Shown here in pieces: positions 1 to 11,985 of a DNA stretch of 64,000 bases. Source of the stretch: Xanthostigma xanthostigma (taxonomy: Eukaryota > Arthropoda > Insecta > Raphidioptera > Raphidiidae); assembly GCA_963575645.1 (NCBI GenBank), contig OY754464.1, forward strand, positions 72,638,948 through 72,702,947, given 5' to 3'. The notes below the pieces were generated by a model. It made no database searches and had not been told where the DNA came from. It worked only from the letters and a program-made list of their open reading frames with translations. Every line of letters starts with the position of its first letter. Position 1 is the first letter of the stretch. The position numbers and the translations under genes are program-made.

Positions 1-342
1 AAGAAACAGAAAAACTACATCAGATGTCTGTGTGTTCGTGATTTTATTTTTAAGGTGGCCAAAGTTCTTTACTTTTTATATCTACTATTTTATCGACCTG
101 CACTAGCCCAAGGCTTCCATTGCTACACGAACTCTTTTTGAGAATTTGTGGTGTTGTATATTAGATGTCTTTTATTTTGTCTTTTCTTTTTCATCATGAA
201 CAAAATATTTGGATATTTTTACATTCAATCCAATTTTCTTTTGTACAGTACAATTATATAGAAAGTTTGTATGTTCCAGCATAGTAAATTCAACCAATTC
301 AGCCTCTTAGATGGTAGAACGACTGTGTTCTTTACACCACAG
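1..342. other. No gene recognised
   Basis: AT-rich sequence without an open frame that I can tie to a gene. A pyrimidine-rich tract ending in CACCACAG at 335-342 looks like a splice acceptor for the possible exon that follows. Confidence 0.4.
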
Positions 343-395
343 GTTCTTTAAACTGTCGGTTGCGATCCAGAAGGGTCGCAGCAAACAGCACAAAC
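343..395 (+). CDS. Possible 53-nt internal exon, unknown gene
   Basis: This short stretch is clearly richer in G and C than its surroundings. It sits between a good acceptor (pyrimidine tract then CACCACAG) and a consensus donor (GTGAGT at 396). In the frame that starts at its second base it reads FFKLSVAIQKGRSKQHK, a basic peptide; a second frame is also open. I recognise no family, and no partner exon is visible in the window because a MITE begins 28 bp downstream. It may be an exon of a gene lying mostly to the left, or chance. Confidence 0.25.
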
Positions 396-422
396 GTGAG
401 TAAATTATATATTATAGAACTA

Positions 423-1042
423 CAGTAAACCCTCGTTAACACGAACACGGTTAACACGAATTTCGGTTTAACGCGAACAAAAATTTGCTCTCGACAATGG
501 TCACATAAGCTTTAATGTAATTATATTCGGTTAACACGAACCCTCGTTAATACGAACTTCGAACAACTTTTTCGTCCCTTCACGGTTAATTATCGGATAA
601 TACGAACTACAAAAATTCTCAAATCATATATTTTGATCATTTTGGTCAATGAATATACAATACAACTAAAAGAAAAGATTCGCTTAAGGGATTACAAAAG
701 TAATTAACTCACATTCTAAAAATAGACAAAGGACTGAGAGATTAAAAATTCATTCGAAATCCTATAAATAGAAACATACCTCAAAATGTTTCCCCTCTTA
801 TTTATTGAAATGTATTTTGTAAACAAATAAAAACAAACTTTCAAACTCAGATAATATTTAAGAACAATTAATGTTATTAGATAATTTATAATAAATAATT
901 ATTCAATGTTTACTTAAAATAAATCATGATTTGACACTTAAAAAATGACTGTATTTTATGCCATACTCGGTTTACACGAACTCCCACATAACACGAACTT
1001 TTTGCCTGATTTTTACGAGTTCGTGTTAACGAGGTTTTACTG
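423..1042. mobile_element. Non-autonomous pogo/Tigger-like MITE
   Basis: Inverted ends start CAGTAAACCCTCGTTAACAC on the left, with the complement ending GGTTTTACTG on the right. A TA dinucleotide flanks each side (421-422 and 1043-1044). The motif TTAACACGAAC recurs inside in variant forms near 470, 530, 550, 970 and 990, so the subterminal region is a repeated array. TA duplication and CAG ends fit the Tc1/mariner superfamily, pogo branch. No transposase frame remains; it must have moved in trans. Confidence 0.8.
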
Positions 1043-2000
1043 TATTGAAATAATACAACATATACTGCCCGGGATCGCTAATATTTCTCATAAGAAAAAG
1101 ATCGTCGCGAATAAAAAAGAAAATATGCATTATGCAGCCTGTCCGAATGTGAACTGATTTTGTAAAAAAAAAATATTATTCGCTATAGTCCCTAACGACG
1201 TCCGTGCAAATTTAGCCTCTACAGCACCTAAAATAAAATTAGACTAATAAGCGCATAGGTCTATCATCTAGAAGGTCGTGACTCGACAAAATTATTTAGC
1301 AAAGCGTTCACTGCTTATAATTTATAACGATGATAGTGATAGATAACGATTTTTTTTTTTTAATTTATTATTTTATCAATTTGGGTATCGGCAAACCAGA
1401 GTATTATTATAGATGAATATTGTATATATTTTAATTTTGTATTGCATAGTTAATTGAGATATACATTGCATGAGAATTTTATGTTGTTTTTCAATTTTTT
1501 TTTTTTCTTTAAGTCCAAATTGATCTGCAATCATCGACTACCTATATGTAAACATGACAGACTTCTTTTAATCCCTCCATTAGTTCAGGATTAAGAGTAA
1601 CAAAATATGTACATATTTTGTAATTTTGTTTTTTAAATTTTCCTCAGTACTTTTGTGCATCGAATATACCTCTATCCTTTGTTATCGTCAACAGTTTACA
1701 AATAATGGACGTACATTCAATGCATGAAAGTGCAATGAATCGAAAACGCTATAAAAATAATATTTGAACGTTTGCCCTGCAATTTCAGTTTTAAACAAAA
1801 CTTAATGTACTTTCAGCAGGCTTATTGCTACAATTCTTTCAACGGAATAATGCTGAGTTAAAAACAGAAGTGGTTTCTCGCTAAAACTACATAACCTCTA
1901 AATATTTAAAGACACATTTGACAATACAAAAACGGGCGACAAAAAAATCTGTAAACACTACTTTGTTTATTGTCAATTGTTATTTGAACTGTACGAAAGT
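1043..2000. other. No gene; AT-rich spacer
   Basis: No supported gene, repeat or RNA was found. Short homopolymer tracts occur near 1351 and 1496. Confidence 0.4.
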
Positions 2001-2440
2001 GTTGTAGGACCTCATACGATTTTTTTTATTTGACTATGACTTGCATTTCTATTGGTCGCTATTTAGGTATACCCAGTTAATGTTGCATTTCTATTGGCTG
2101 CTATTTGGGTATAGCCAGTTAATGTTGTCTCTCTATTGGTCGCTATCTGGCTAAAGCCAGTTTTTAATGGTCATTATCTGACTATAGCCAGATATTATCT
2201 GGCTAAACCCAAATGAAAATAGTATTTAAATAAGTTGTCAGTAATTATCGTAAACATTTGTTTGAATTGTACTTATTCGGATAATACACAATAGTATTCC
2301 ATACATAAGCGCTGAAGTACCGTGTGGTATTTACGTACTGGTGATATGATAGCGACCAATAAGAAAGCAGCATTATTCGGCTTAAGTCAGATAATATCAG
2401 GTTATAGCCAGATAAAAAATATCTTATGTGACCCTACAAC
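2001..2440. mobile_element. Unclassified MITE with internal tandem repeats
   Basis: Imperfect inverted ends: GTTGTAGGACCTCATACGAT on the left, with a matching complement ending ACCCTACAAC. Just inside the left end a unit of about 44 bp built on CTATTGGTCGCTATTTGG is repeated about three times (2050-2150), and a related unit lies inverted near 2350. The target-site duplication is not clear, so I leave the superfamily open. Confidence 0.6.
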
Positions 2441-3786
2441 AGAACTGAACCAAGCAGTACGTATCGAATGGAAATAAACATGAGTAACACAGAGGATTGA
2501 AATAAAAATTTATTGCAAGATACAATTTATGTTTACTAGTATATCGGCATTAAACTAATTCGTTTTAAAACGAAACTGATAAGATAATACATTTTGGTAT
2601 ATATTTATTTATTTTGCATGTATATTTGCAAAATTGCGTGTAAAAAGTAATTGTACTGTATAAATGAAAAATATTTAATCGAAATTAATGTTTTAATTAT
2701 TACTTTTTTGTGTATGTCACAAGTTCTGGGAAATAATTTTTATATGAATTTAAAAATCAGGGTCGGATTTAAGAGAAAGTACGGTTATCACAGACTTGCA
2801 TGATTATTTCTTCTTTTATTTCTTTTTTACAAATTGTATATTTTTAGTAATATCATAGATAAACGTATTATACTTAGGAAGATAAGTATCCTAGTTAACC
2901 AAAATGAGACCACTTATGATGCTCGCCGCTAGGTGGCCACCTATTGACGAGCATCATAAGCTAAATTTTTTTAATCTGCGAGTGTAGAATATGTAGAGTT
3001 TCCGTAGTGAATTGTGCTGATAATGGTTCGGCCGTCTGGTGACTAGCATCATAACTACATAATATGTTTTCCGTAGTGAATTGTGCAGGCAATTTGTTCC
3101 TCTAGTGACTAGCATCATAATTACATTTGTTCTTCAAAGATCCTCTTACGTCATTCGACTGTATTGTACAATATCCCGCGGTGACATTATTATTGGGCTT
3201 TTAAATATTTTTCTTTTGACATAAGTAAATGAATAACTTTAATTAAAATTTTATTTTTAAACAAAGTTCTGATGTTGAGTCAAAAAAATCCGAACAAAAA
3301 TATAAATTCAAGAAATAAGATTATGTATTTCATTTTAAATTATTTTTATTATCTTAATTAATTAGATGCTTATACCGACACTGTACTTCTCCCATAATAA
3401 AATAATTGACATGATCTTCGATGCTACAAAATAATATGTCATTCACAATTGTAGAGTAGAATACATAACCAAAGTGGACGAAAAATGCACCCTGTATTAC
3501 ATGTTATAAATTTGTTAAAATCCGTAGGTGAAAAAATATATGATTAATTATTTAACGGCCTGACAGTTGAATTTTTTTTTAAAGATTTTTCAGAGATGAT
3601 ATTTTTTTTTGGTATCTACAGTCAAGAAATATAATAAAGAGAATGTTCGACTATTTTTTTTTAAATTCGTATTCATGGTTTCAAAATATAAACAGCCTTA
3701 TGTATGATTTGAAAAAATTCTGTCGGTACGTTTATAAATTGTGTCAAAAAATTATTTCTTATTTCATTTCCGAGAATTTTTCAATA

Positions 3787-3924
3787 ATGGCTTGTGTAAG
3801 TAATTCGTGCAGTTACGTTAATTGTAAAAATTGTAGACGAAATTCACCGGGATTAAGTTTTTACAGATTACCTTTAAAAGACAAAGTCCTTCGTAAACTT
3901 AGATTTCCTGAAAATTTGGAGTAA
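3787..3924 (+). pseudogene. THAP-domain fragment of a P-like transposase
   Basis: The 45-residue frame MACVSNSCSYVNCKNC... carries the THAP signature start: C3 and C8 spaced C-x4-C, then SFYRLP matching the conserved SFxRFP strand. It stops before the downstream cysteine/histidine pair of the finger. No catalytic region follows in any frame, so this is a relict of the transposase N-terminus. Confidence 0.6.
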
Positions 3925-3999
3925 TTCGGCCCAATAAATTTTGAGAAATCACAGAAATACAAGTTTCAAAAATTTTAAGAAATTTTTTTTGGAATATTT

Positions 4000-5050
4000 A
4001 TTGGCAATATAATATGTCAGTATTCTTAAAGTTGAAAAGATCTTTGACGAATAATGAATTGTCTTAAATTATTAAAATGAATTCGTATCCATGATTTTGA
4101 TTAAACTGTGAAACAGACCAAAAAAAAACGTTACCACGACTATTCAAAATCAAATTTGAAAATTCAAAAATTTTGAATTATGTTTGGTTTTTTACATTTA
4201 TTTAGAAATTTAAGTGCCGTTGTTTACGTGGCGTTTCTATGGTTTGAAACAAACTGGGAACTGTCGTCACGGAAAACTGTAAATTATCATTTATCACATA
4301 CGTAAAAAAAAATAAAATTGATGGTTTTTAACAATTTATAAACCATTGAGCGAGTAATTGGGATCAATTTTTTGACAATTTTATTATATAAATAATAATA
4401 AATTATAATTATAATAAATAATAATAATAATAAATTATAATTATAATAAATAATAATAATAATAAATTATAATAAATTATCGACCAATTTTTCAGACAAT
4501 TATATTGACAAAAATATATAATTATAATTCAATAAATTATAATTCAATAAATTTATTGAATTATAATTATATATTTTTGTCAATATAATTGTCTGAAAAA
4601 TTGGTCGATAATTTATTTATTGAAGAGTACTAATCAGACGTTAATCAAAGATTCAAATATCAAAATGTTTATTACTAGCCATTATACACGTCACTGCACA
4701 CGTTAGTAGAAATTTTATTTTATTTCTATTGACAAAATATGTCAGTACCTATTTGTAAAGTTGAAATGATCCTTGATGAATAATAAATTAATGTGAAACA
4801 GACTAAAAAAACGTTACCACGACTATTCAAAATAAAATTTGAAAATTCAAAAAATTTGAATTACATTTGGTTTTTTTATTTATTTTAGAAATTTATTTGT
4901 GCCGTTGTTTACGCGGCGTTTCTATGATTTGAAACAAACGGAACTGTCGTCACGGAAAACTAAAATTATCACATACCTACGTCAAAGATAAAAAAAAACA
5001 TTGATGGTTTTTAACAATTTATAAACCATTGAGCGCGTAATTAGGATCAG
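4000..5050 (+). repeat. Direct duplication of a block of about 350 bp inside the P-like element
   Basis: Bases 4000-4375 and 4728-5050 are diverged direct copies. Shared landmarks are AACGTTACCACGACTATTCA, GCCGTTGTTTACG, CTGTCGTCACGGAAAACT and TAACAATTTATAAACCATTG in the same order. An AT microsatellite and a hairpin lie between them. Confidence 0.7.
4388..4615. repeat. AAT-rich microsatellite followed by a palindrome
   Basis: 4388-4470 is a run of AATAAT/AATTAT units. 4470-4615 is a nearly perfect palindrome: GACCAATTTTTCAGACAATT on the left returns inverted on the right, centred near 4545. It would form a cruciform with arms of about 60 bp. Confidence 0.75.
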
Positions 5051-5355
5051 TATAGAGGTAGCTTTAAGATTATCTGAACTTTTAGTTTAACCATAATGTA
5101 GGTGGAAGCACAAAACAACATTCAGTTTGTGGGCCAGGGGTATGAAACGTAAGAGGTTTACTATATAAAAGTGGTCTCATTTTGGTTAACTAGGTTACGA
5201 ATCTTCCTAAGTATAATACGTTTATCTATGGTAATATATAAACTATATTTTTAAATGTTTTGTTTAAAACAACGTAAAACGTTATCTACCCGTTTTATTT
5301 TATTGCTCAGCTTGTCTGTAAAAACATACAGAGCTTCCACACAAACCCGACCCTG

Positions 5356-6455
5356 AAAAGAATAGTTAATTTGTTGATTATTAATTTATTAAATAATTGA
5401 AGGTTCGTTCCAGTGTCCAGTTTGAACTGTCTGGGAAAAAATGTAGGTATAATTGGTTAGTTCAGAAAAGCTACGCAAAATTCTAAAGCCGAGACTCCAT
5501 TAACTAGAAAATACAGTTCCGTGGGATCCACACATGTATTCAAATGTTTGAAACGAACAATGCACATAAGGTTCGTTCCTACAAAAATCCAAAATCGTTC
5601 TGTGGACATCAGGAGTGTGAGGGAAAACATTTTTATTGTTCTGGCAGTCGTTTTCTCTCACCCAAATCTCTGATTTGCTTAGTCAACAAATTTGTAAATC
5701 TTTTGCTGACAATCAGAAAAGTTTGCGGATAGTAGGAGCGCGAATTTTTAATCAGAGACATGCGCATTAAATAATTCCATCGATCGTGTCGAACTTTAGA
5801 TTCAAGACTACAGTTTGATACGATCGAAGGACCTCGCGTATTACGGTAGAACTGTAGAGAGTTCGAAGAACGTTTTGTGTTTTGTTTTTGCCCACTGGAA
5901 ACATTGCGTCAGTTGTTCCAATAAACAAGTTTAAGACTAGTTTTCAATTAGTCATATTTAGCACCATGAAAAAGTCAGAAACTTGCCAGGGACACATCGG
6001 TGATTGTAGGAATAAACCTATTGTGTGAAATCGGTTCAAAAAATTAGCCAATGAACTATACAATATAATTTTTAATACTTTTTGAAACGAAAAGTTTTAC
6101 ATTATATAAAGTGTGAAATGAAGATTCTATTGTTTATTATTTTTTTAGAATTATTTTTTTTTTATTAGCGTTCCATTACTTTACAATTTATTTAAACCAA
6201 TTGTTTTCGAAATATTCCACACTATAGAAGGTATGTTTTATGTGGAAAAAACATATTGAATTTTCCAGATTACATATTTGGAACAAAAGGGAAAAAACTA
6301 AGAATACTAAGAAAAAAATGTTAAAATATTCGAAGAGATAGGTTATGTACCGTTTTGATAATGATTATTCCATAATTAAAGGCTGGCTCAGTCTGACTAT
6401 ATCGGTAATTCGTTGCCGATAGAAAAAAAAAACAAATGCCTATATCCATTAATGT
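5356..6455. other. No gene recognised
   Basis: No coding region supported. GGTTCGTTCC occurs at about 5403 and 5570; the same end motif bounds the MITE family at 25678, 33830 and 53656, so a decayed relative may lie here. Confidence 0.35.
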
Positions 6456-6456
6456 A

Positions 6457-7417
6457 AGGGGTCGTTTTATTATAGTCATTTTTATAACAAAAACCATGCT
6501 TGAATATTAAAAAACATGCTCAATAGTTTTTATACAGCTCAATAATGCCCTTTGGGAATTATTACAGATTATTTTCTAACTCAGAAATGATGTTCACCAT
6601 TGTGACGTCACAAAGCTAATAGCCTATTTTGTGTAATTTTCAAACAACTGACGTCACAAAGGGGGGATATTTTATATTATAATTATTTTAGATTTCTTTT
6701 ATTAAAAGAAAAATTGTGCCTATTAAAACTGGATTGTCTTTGAAATTTAATTTAAAAGACTCAAAATATAGTATACACATAAATAGCTAAAGTTTGCTAT
6801 TGTATTACGAAACACGCATTTTTGACATAATACAATATTAGAGAAAAATATTATTCAAACAATGTCACTGTCGTGACTCAGACCCAAATATTCCATTATC
6901 GCGGCGCCTGAATTATCATTAATTTAATAATATAATAGAAAACTATAGCTATTTATGTGTATATTTAAAACCTTACGTTCTTGTTCCGCAACGAGTACTA
7001 AGTAAAAAAATAGTGTTAACTATTAGAGCTGTAACAAACCATATGTATTCGTTACTGAGTAACGGGTACATCGTCTGATTCGAAGTAACGAATCGTTACT
7101 TTCAAATTCATTTTGTTACTCGCATCTTTCGCATCCATGTCAGTTCGACTCGTTTGATGATGCGGTTATACGAACGAAGTCATACCATATCACGTATGCG
7201 ACGCGCCTCGTTACGATGCTTATACATGCTTGATGCTAGTACACGATTGTATGTCATATGAAAAGTAACGAGTAACGTACCGATACGAAAGTAACGGGTA
7301 CTGGTTCTTTAAGTAACGAATACATACGGGTACACAATTTCTCGTTACTTTTACAGCTCTATTAACTATTAAGTTATAGTACTTGCATTAAGAAGATAAA
7401 CTACAAAAACGACCCTA
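6457..7417. mobile_element. Foldback element carrying a nested hAT MITE
   Basis: Ends AGGGGTCGTTTT and the complement AAAACGACCCT face each other. Inner inverted blocks (CATAAATAGCTA near 6780, its complement near 6947) support a foldback structure. Two TGACGTCAC-type motifs lie at about 6602 and 6650. A hAT MITE occupies 7024-7361. The superfamily of the host element is not clear. Confidence 0.45.
7024..7361. mobile_element. hAT MITE, copy 1 of 2
   Basis: Ends TAGAGCTGTAAC and ACAGCTCTA are flanked by a perfect 8-bp duplication TTAACTAT (7016-7023 and 7362-7369), which is diagnostic of hAT. The subterminal regions are arrays of GTAACG/CGTTAC words. A second copy in opposite orientation lies at 54660-55052. 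Confidence 0.88.
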
Positions 7418-8090
7418 TTCCAATTTTGATTTAATAATTGTGAATTCTCAATGCTCCGTGTGTGATTAAAATTATGTGAAGTGAATTAAAAGAAAAGTGG
7501 ATTTGTTACTTTTATCTTTATGATATTGCTTGTCTCACCTAAGATTGTTGTCTATAGTAAGCTTAGTGCACAAAAAATGGCATCCGTGTTATGTATTGAA
7601 AGATAGATGGGCATAGTTGTAAAAGACTGGTTAATAGATTTGATTTGACTTGACAAAAAAAAAAATATTCAATAGCCCCCTGTGTCCTTTTAATGTAACG
7701 TAGTCTATTTCCTATAATATTGGTGTTAAGATTTTCAATCATATTATATTGTGTAAGATAATGAATAAAATTTTTGCAAATTCAAATGGGCATTCAATTG
7801 ATAAAATTTGGTATCTGGGGCACAAGTCGATGCAATTGGATAAATATTTGGGGGAATTACAAATTAATATTACTATTAATTTTGACGTTTCGAAAAAAAC
7901 ATTTTTGTTTAAGTGGCTGTCACTTTTCGTGAACCCCTACCGGCTCAAATCTAATTCTATCGGTTCAAGTCTGATTAAAAGTTGTAAGGTTATGTTAGCC
8001 ATATTGTTTTCTTTTGTTTTTGTTTTGATATAGTTTTATTATATAGACTCTGACCTGAGGTGCTTAGCGTCAATAATTTATCTATCTAGC

Positions 8091-8669
8091 CATATATATA
8101 TATTAATAGATAGCGGATGCCTATCCTTGAGCATTGTGCGGAATGGTTCCAATTAGAAGCCATTTTGTACGTGGCAAACGCCGTAAAAAGCGCGCGGGAT
8201 TCAAAAAGATTAAATATTCTATAATATAATGTTAATGGAAAAACAATAAAACTCACAGTAAACAGTGATATTTCGCTCCAAAACCTATTTTTATATTGAA
8301 ACGTTTCAAAAATTACAAAACTGAGCATAAATATAATATAAAAGCTTAGAACATTTTACATTGTCAGATTGGCATCAATGCTTGTCAACCTTATGCCAAA
8401 TTGACAATGAAAAATGTTCTAAGCTTTTACATTGTATTTATGCTCAATTTTGTAATTTTTGAAACGTTTCAGTATCAAAATAGGTATTGGAGCGAAATAT
8501 CAGTGTTTACTGTGAGTTTTGTTGTTTTTCTCAATAAAATCGTATTATAAAATAATTAATATTTTTGAATCTCGCGCGCTTTTTACGGCGTTTTCCACGT
8601 ACAAAATGGCTTCTAAAAGGTACAGGAGGCGCTAGTGTATCCGCAATCTATTAAATATATATATCTATG
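8091..8669. mobile_element. P-like foldback MITE (CATAGAT family), copy 1
   Basis: Long imperfect inverted arms of nearly 290 bp. The ends are CATATATATA (left, decayed from CATAGATATA) and TATATCTATG. ATCTAGC flanks both sides (8084-8090 and 8670-8676). Further copies lie at 32042 and 37875. CATAG ends and 7-8 bp duplications resemble the P-like element at 2854. Confidence 0.75.
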
Positions 8670-8676
8670 ATCTAGC

Positions 8677-9454
8677 CATACTCAAGAAAATTGAGTATGG
8701 AGTTAACGAAATATTGCTCTAAAAGAACGCTTATTAATTAAGACGGGTGGTTGTAGTGATTTAGTATTTAGAAATTCATGAGACTGGAGTGTTTTGAAAT
8801 TATGTCTTGGTTCTTTTATTATGGAAAGTTTTACCTGAGTGATTTTTATGTATAGTCAATCGAATGCCCATCAAGTCCTGTTGAGTAAAGATTTACGGAA
8901 TGTTATGTGGCAAAACAAGTGTTGATTATTATTGTAACTATTTATTTAGCAGCTGTTGTGTCATCTGAAAATATTTATGGTAACTTCCCTTAATATTAAT
9001 GTGGACATAAAAAATATATATTATGCAAGAGTATATTTTGCATATTTTTGAAGTTACAAATTTATTGATTTTTTATTCAGCCTTGTTTTATTTTTGTTAT
9101 AATATATTTTGTTTAAAATAATTCTCTTGTCCGTTTATTGGTAACTGACGAACAGAACGATTAATTTTTATTAACAAGGCACATATAAATGTGGTCATGA
9201 TAAACAAAACGCACCGTATTTTTATAATTATAATTTAGAATAAAATACCGATACAAGTATATATCTAGAGATAAAAATGCCACATTTATTTACTGCAATT
9301 AATATTTGTTGAAAGCGAAATCTGCCTGTATTTTTCGTGACTTTGGTTTATCTGTTAGTGATAAATGGACTTAAGATTTAACGAATTATTCTAGATTCCA
9401 CAACGGAACTTACTCTAATTCCGTGCCGCTTGTCAGTTGTTTCAATTGTAATAG
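8677..9454. other. No gene recognised
   Basis: AT-rich spacer between two MITEs; no gene or repeat supported. Confidence 0.35.
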
Positions 9455-9682
9455 ATGTGTTTGTTGGTAAGCTCTGAACTCTCAAAGCGTCTGTCGGCAA
9501 TACAGAACTCTTTGGGCACAGCTACGTGTTTGTCCAATTTCTCGTAGTCATTGGACTGTTTCAACCTGCTTTTAGCAGTTCTAGTAGTCTAGAATTGCTA
9601 GAGTCCGAAAATTTGAAAAGTTGTTACCGATAGATGTTTCGGAAGCTCAGAATCAGTTTAGAACTTACCAACAAACACACCT
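9455..9682. mobile_element. Short MITE with TTGTTGGTAAG ends
   Basis: TGTGTTTGTTGGTAAGCTCT at the left is matched inverted by CTTACCAACAAACACA at the right. A relative with the same end and the inner word GCAATNCANAACTC is the outermost element of the nest at 37793-38728. Confidence 0.6.
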
Positions 9683-10031
9683 AATATTATTTTGTTTAAG
9701 CAGAAACAATACCACCAAACTGTACGAGTACGTTATTAAGACATTTACAGACAGTCTTCTGTCACTTTGTCTCGAGTGGTGTTTTTGGAGACGGTGCTGC
9801 GACTTATCAGTCTTCTATCTGTCTTAGTTGTGGTTTTGATAGTTGATGCGTCGTATATTTGTGGTTAGTTTCTGACTGAATAGGCCTAGTATTAACAGTT
9901 TATTGCAAGAAAACGTTAACATACTTCCATCGTTTTACATGTAGTAACATTCCATGTGCACTGACACAATAAAACCACATAATGGGTGAATAAATAACAG
10001 ATCTTGCAATAAGTTCATATAAATCAGTATA

Positions 10032-10112
10032 GCCTGCCGTTCGTTACGAGCAAATTTGTTCTGCGGCACCACTTGCGGAGTAGCACAGTTTCGCTCTTAG
10101 CGGACGGCAGTT
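10032..10112. repeat. Small GC-rich hairpin
   Basis: CTGCCGTTCGTTACGAGC is mirrored imperfectly by GCTCTTAGCGGACGGCAG, an isolated GC-rich hairpin in AT-rich DNA, perhaps the core of a small MITE. Confidence 0.5.
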
Positions 10113-10558
10113 GAATTCATAGCCGTCGTTCAAATTTTTACCGTCGACCAGTTTTCAGATAAAGCATTGTTTAAGTTTTATTTGAGAATAACTAATTGAC
10201 GGCTTTACAGGGTCGAAGCTAGGGGACCTTTCTTAAAAATAGTCAACATACAGTAATCCCGCCTTTTGCAATTTTTGTTTGCCTTTTGAATAGTTAAGAA
10301 AATAAAACGGGGCACCAGAAAGTCACTCGGGGCAGAATGGTGTTGCTTATTGCTATCGCCCGCGCGCCTTGTTCTTGCTCATTCATAACACTGATAAAAA
10401 TTTGCGCTCTACTTCAAATTTTTGATGTCCTACCTAAAATTTGGTTCTAGCTACGGCCTTGTGGTTTTGTCGTAAAATTTGAGTCAGGAAGACGCTCAGT
10501 TACGTTTATGAATTTTAACTACAATAAGTAAATGAAATGTAGAAATATAATTTGTATA

Positions 10559-11131
10559 CAGTATGTAAACACGTAAGGTGCACATAGGGAAATTAACATT
10601 GGGAAAAAATGACTGGATCAGAGTGAGCCTTGAAATCTTGTTTTTCAATTTGACAGATAATATTCTTTTGCAAAATGAATGTGTATACTACCGAAGAAAA
10701 TATTCAAATGATTATAACATAATCGGACTTTTTTTATTAATGGGACATTAAATTCCCAAAAATACTTAAATATGGTGCGAGATCAAATATCTCCGCCTAT
10801 TCGTGTTGAACCTAAAGACATTGGGTCACTGATTTACCAACGCGCATACGTCATACCAGTCAGACAATTTTTGAATGAAATGTTTCCAAACAAATGGAGT
10901 TGTTCTTTTGTTTTATTTTTGTACAAAAAAATTAAAATAATGATTTATAAGAGCTTTTTATTATTAAAAAAGCCAAGTGAAATAAAAATAAATCAAAATA
11001 AAATAGAAATCCTCAATATTACCACGATAATTCAATAGAAATAGCAATTAATGCAGTCATGGCTAACTCTGATCCAAGTATTTATTCCCGATGCTAATTT
11101 CCCTATGTGCACCTTACGCGTTTACATACTG
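10559..11131 (+). mobile_element. Tc1/mariner-superfamily remnant with transposase fragment
   Basis: Inverted ends of about 38 bp begin CAGTATGTAAACACGTAAGG and close with CATACTG. TA flanks both sides (10557-10558, 11132-11133). A frame from 10772 contains IPVRQFLNEMFPNKW, which resembles the piece just before the last catalytic block in insect mariner-like transposases (known form: VREFLNxxFPxRWIGRxGP). The conserved segment that should follow is absent, so this is an internally deleted, non-autonomous copy. Confidence 0.75.
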
Positions 11132-11599
11132 TATTTGTAGTAAACCTGAAATCAGAATGTTTGTTATGGTTGGAATTAATTTAATGCAGGTTGGTATATT
11201 GGCTCGATTTCATCACGACTACATCATTGAGCATAATATGACAAAATAGCCCCTTTTTTGTTTAGTGTGTGGCACTTTTATAAAAATTTGAAAATAAAAC
11301 GGTAATTCCAACTTCTGATACGATTACATCCTTGGAATATCAACTCAGTGGTTGTATTTCTAAAGTATAGAAAGACTAATATTTATGTATTATTTGAATT
11401 TTTCAAGTTTTTGATATTTTGATTCAATAAATTACATATCTTACTGATATTCTACTAAAGTTTTTGTAGTAGTCTATTGGCGCTGTCTTGCCACTAAAAT
11501 CGGAACTAATCAAATAAGGTTGTCTGCGAAAACATATTGACAAATAGACGAGCAAGTCAGCCTCAATACTTTGCATTCACCGACTAATTGTTAGTGACT

Positions 11600-11985
11600 G
11601 GTTAATTTTGATTCTAATCTATTATTCTAGACAAAACTGTTTTTACTGAATTTTCAAGCGGAGGAAAATCCTTAAATTGCGTCCTCGAGGTGAAAAAATT
11701 CGTTAATAGTGTTTTTTCAACTCCCACTCAACTTACGTGAAATCCATGTGAGATAGGAGAAAATTGCGTACTGGTAATTTTGCAGAATATAAAATTTCTG
11801 GTATTCAATTTTCTCCTATTTAGCTTGGTTTACACAAAGTTGAATAGGAGCTGGAAAAAACATTTTTAAAGATTTTTTCACCTTGAGAACGCCATTTGGG
11901 AAGGTTTCCTTACTTGAGAATAAAAAAAATAGTTCAGAAAACATAATATATTGATTGGAATCAAAATCAGTTGATTGCTACTTTT
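11600..11985. mobile_element. Foldback element, unclassified
   Basis: Several inverted blocks pair in order: TTGATTCTAATC with GATTGGAATCAA, GGAGGAAAATCC with its variant near 11905, GAGGTGAAAAAAT with ATTTTTTCACCT, and GGAGAAAATTG with CAATTTTCTCC. The arms are diverged. No duplication is clear. Confidence 0.5.

Larger units (their letters stand above)
2854..5230 (+). mobile_element. P-superfamily-like DNA transposon, internally degraded
   Basis: Inverted terminal repeats of about 60 bp begin CATAGATAAACGTATTATAC and reappear inverted at 5169-5230. The 7-bp direct repeat GTAATAT flanks the element exactly (2847-2853 and 5231-5237). Inside, a frame beginning at 3787 encodes the start of a THAP zinc finger, the DNA-binding domain of P-element transposases. 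The left subterminal region has a hairpin (CTTATGATGCTCG with its complement, 2914-2962) and repeated CTAGCATCATAA motifs. The 2377-bp length, CA/TG ends and 7-8 bp duplication fit the P superfamily. Most of the transposase is gone and the interior holds a duplicated block. Confidence 0.7.
2760..5355. mobile_element. Possible hAT-like MITE split by the P-like insertion
   Basis: CAGGGTCGG lies at the left and its complement CCGACCCTG at the right, outside the P-like element at 2854-5230. Removing that insert leaves about 220 bp with hAT-like ends. The flanking 8-mers agree poorly, so this is tentative. Confidence 0.35.

Noticed and set aside
2040-2160. CRISPR-like spaced repeats
   Set aside because: Three diverged units of about 44 bp without constant repeats or spacers, inside a MITE in a eukaryotic genome.
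8086-8328. Minus-strand frame seen in similar form at 31843-32205 and 38058-38276
   Set aside because: The repeated peptide only reflects three copies of the CATAGAT MITE; AT-rich, no motif.
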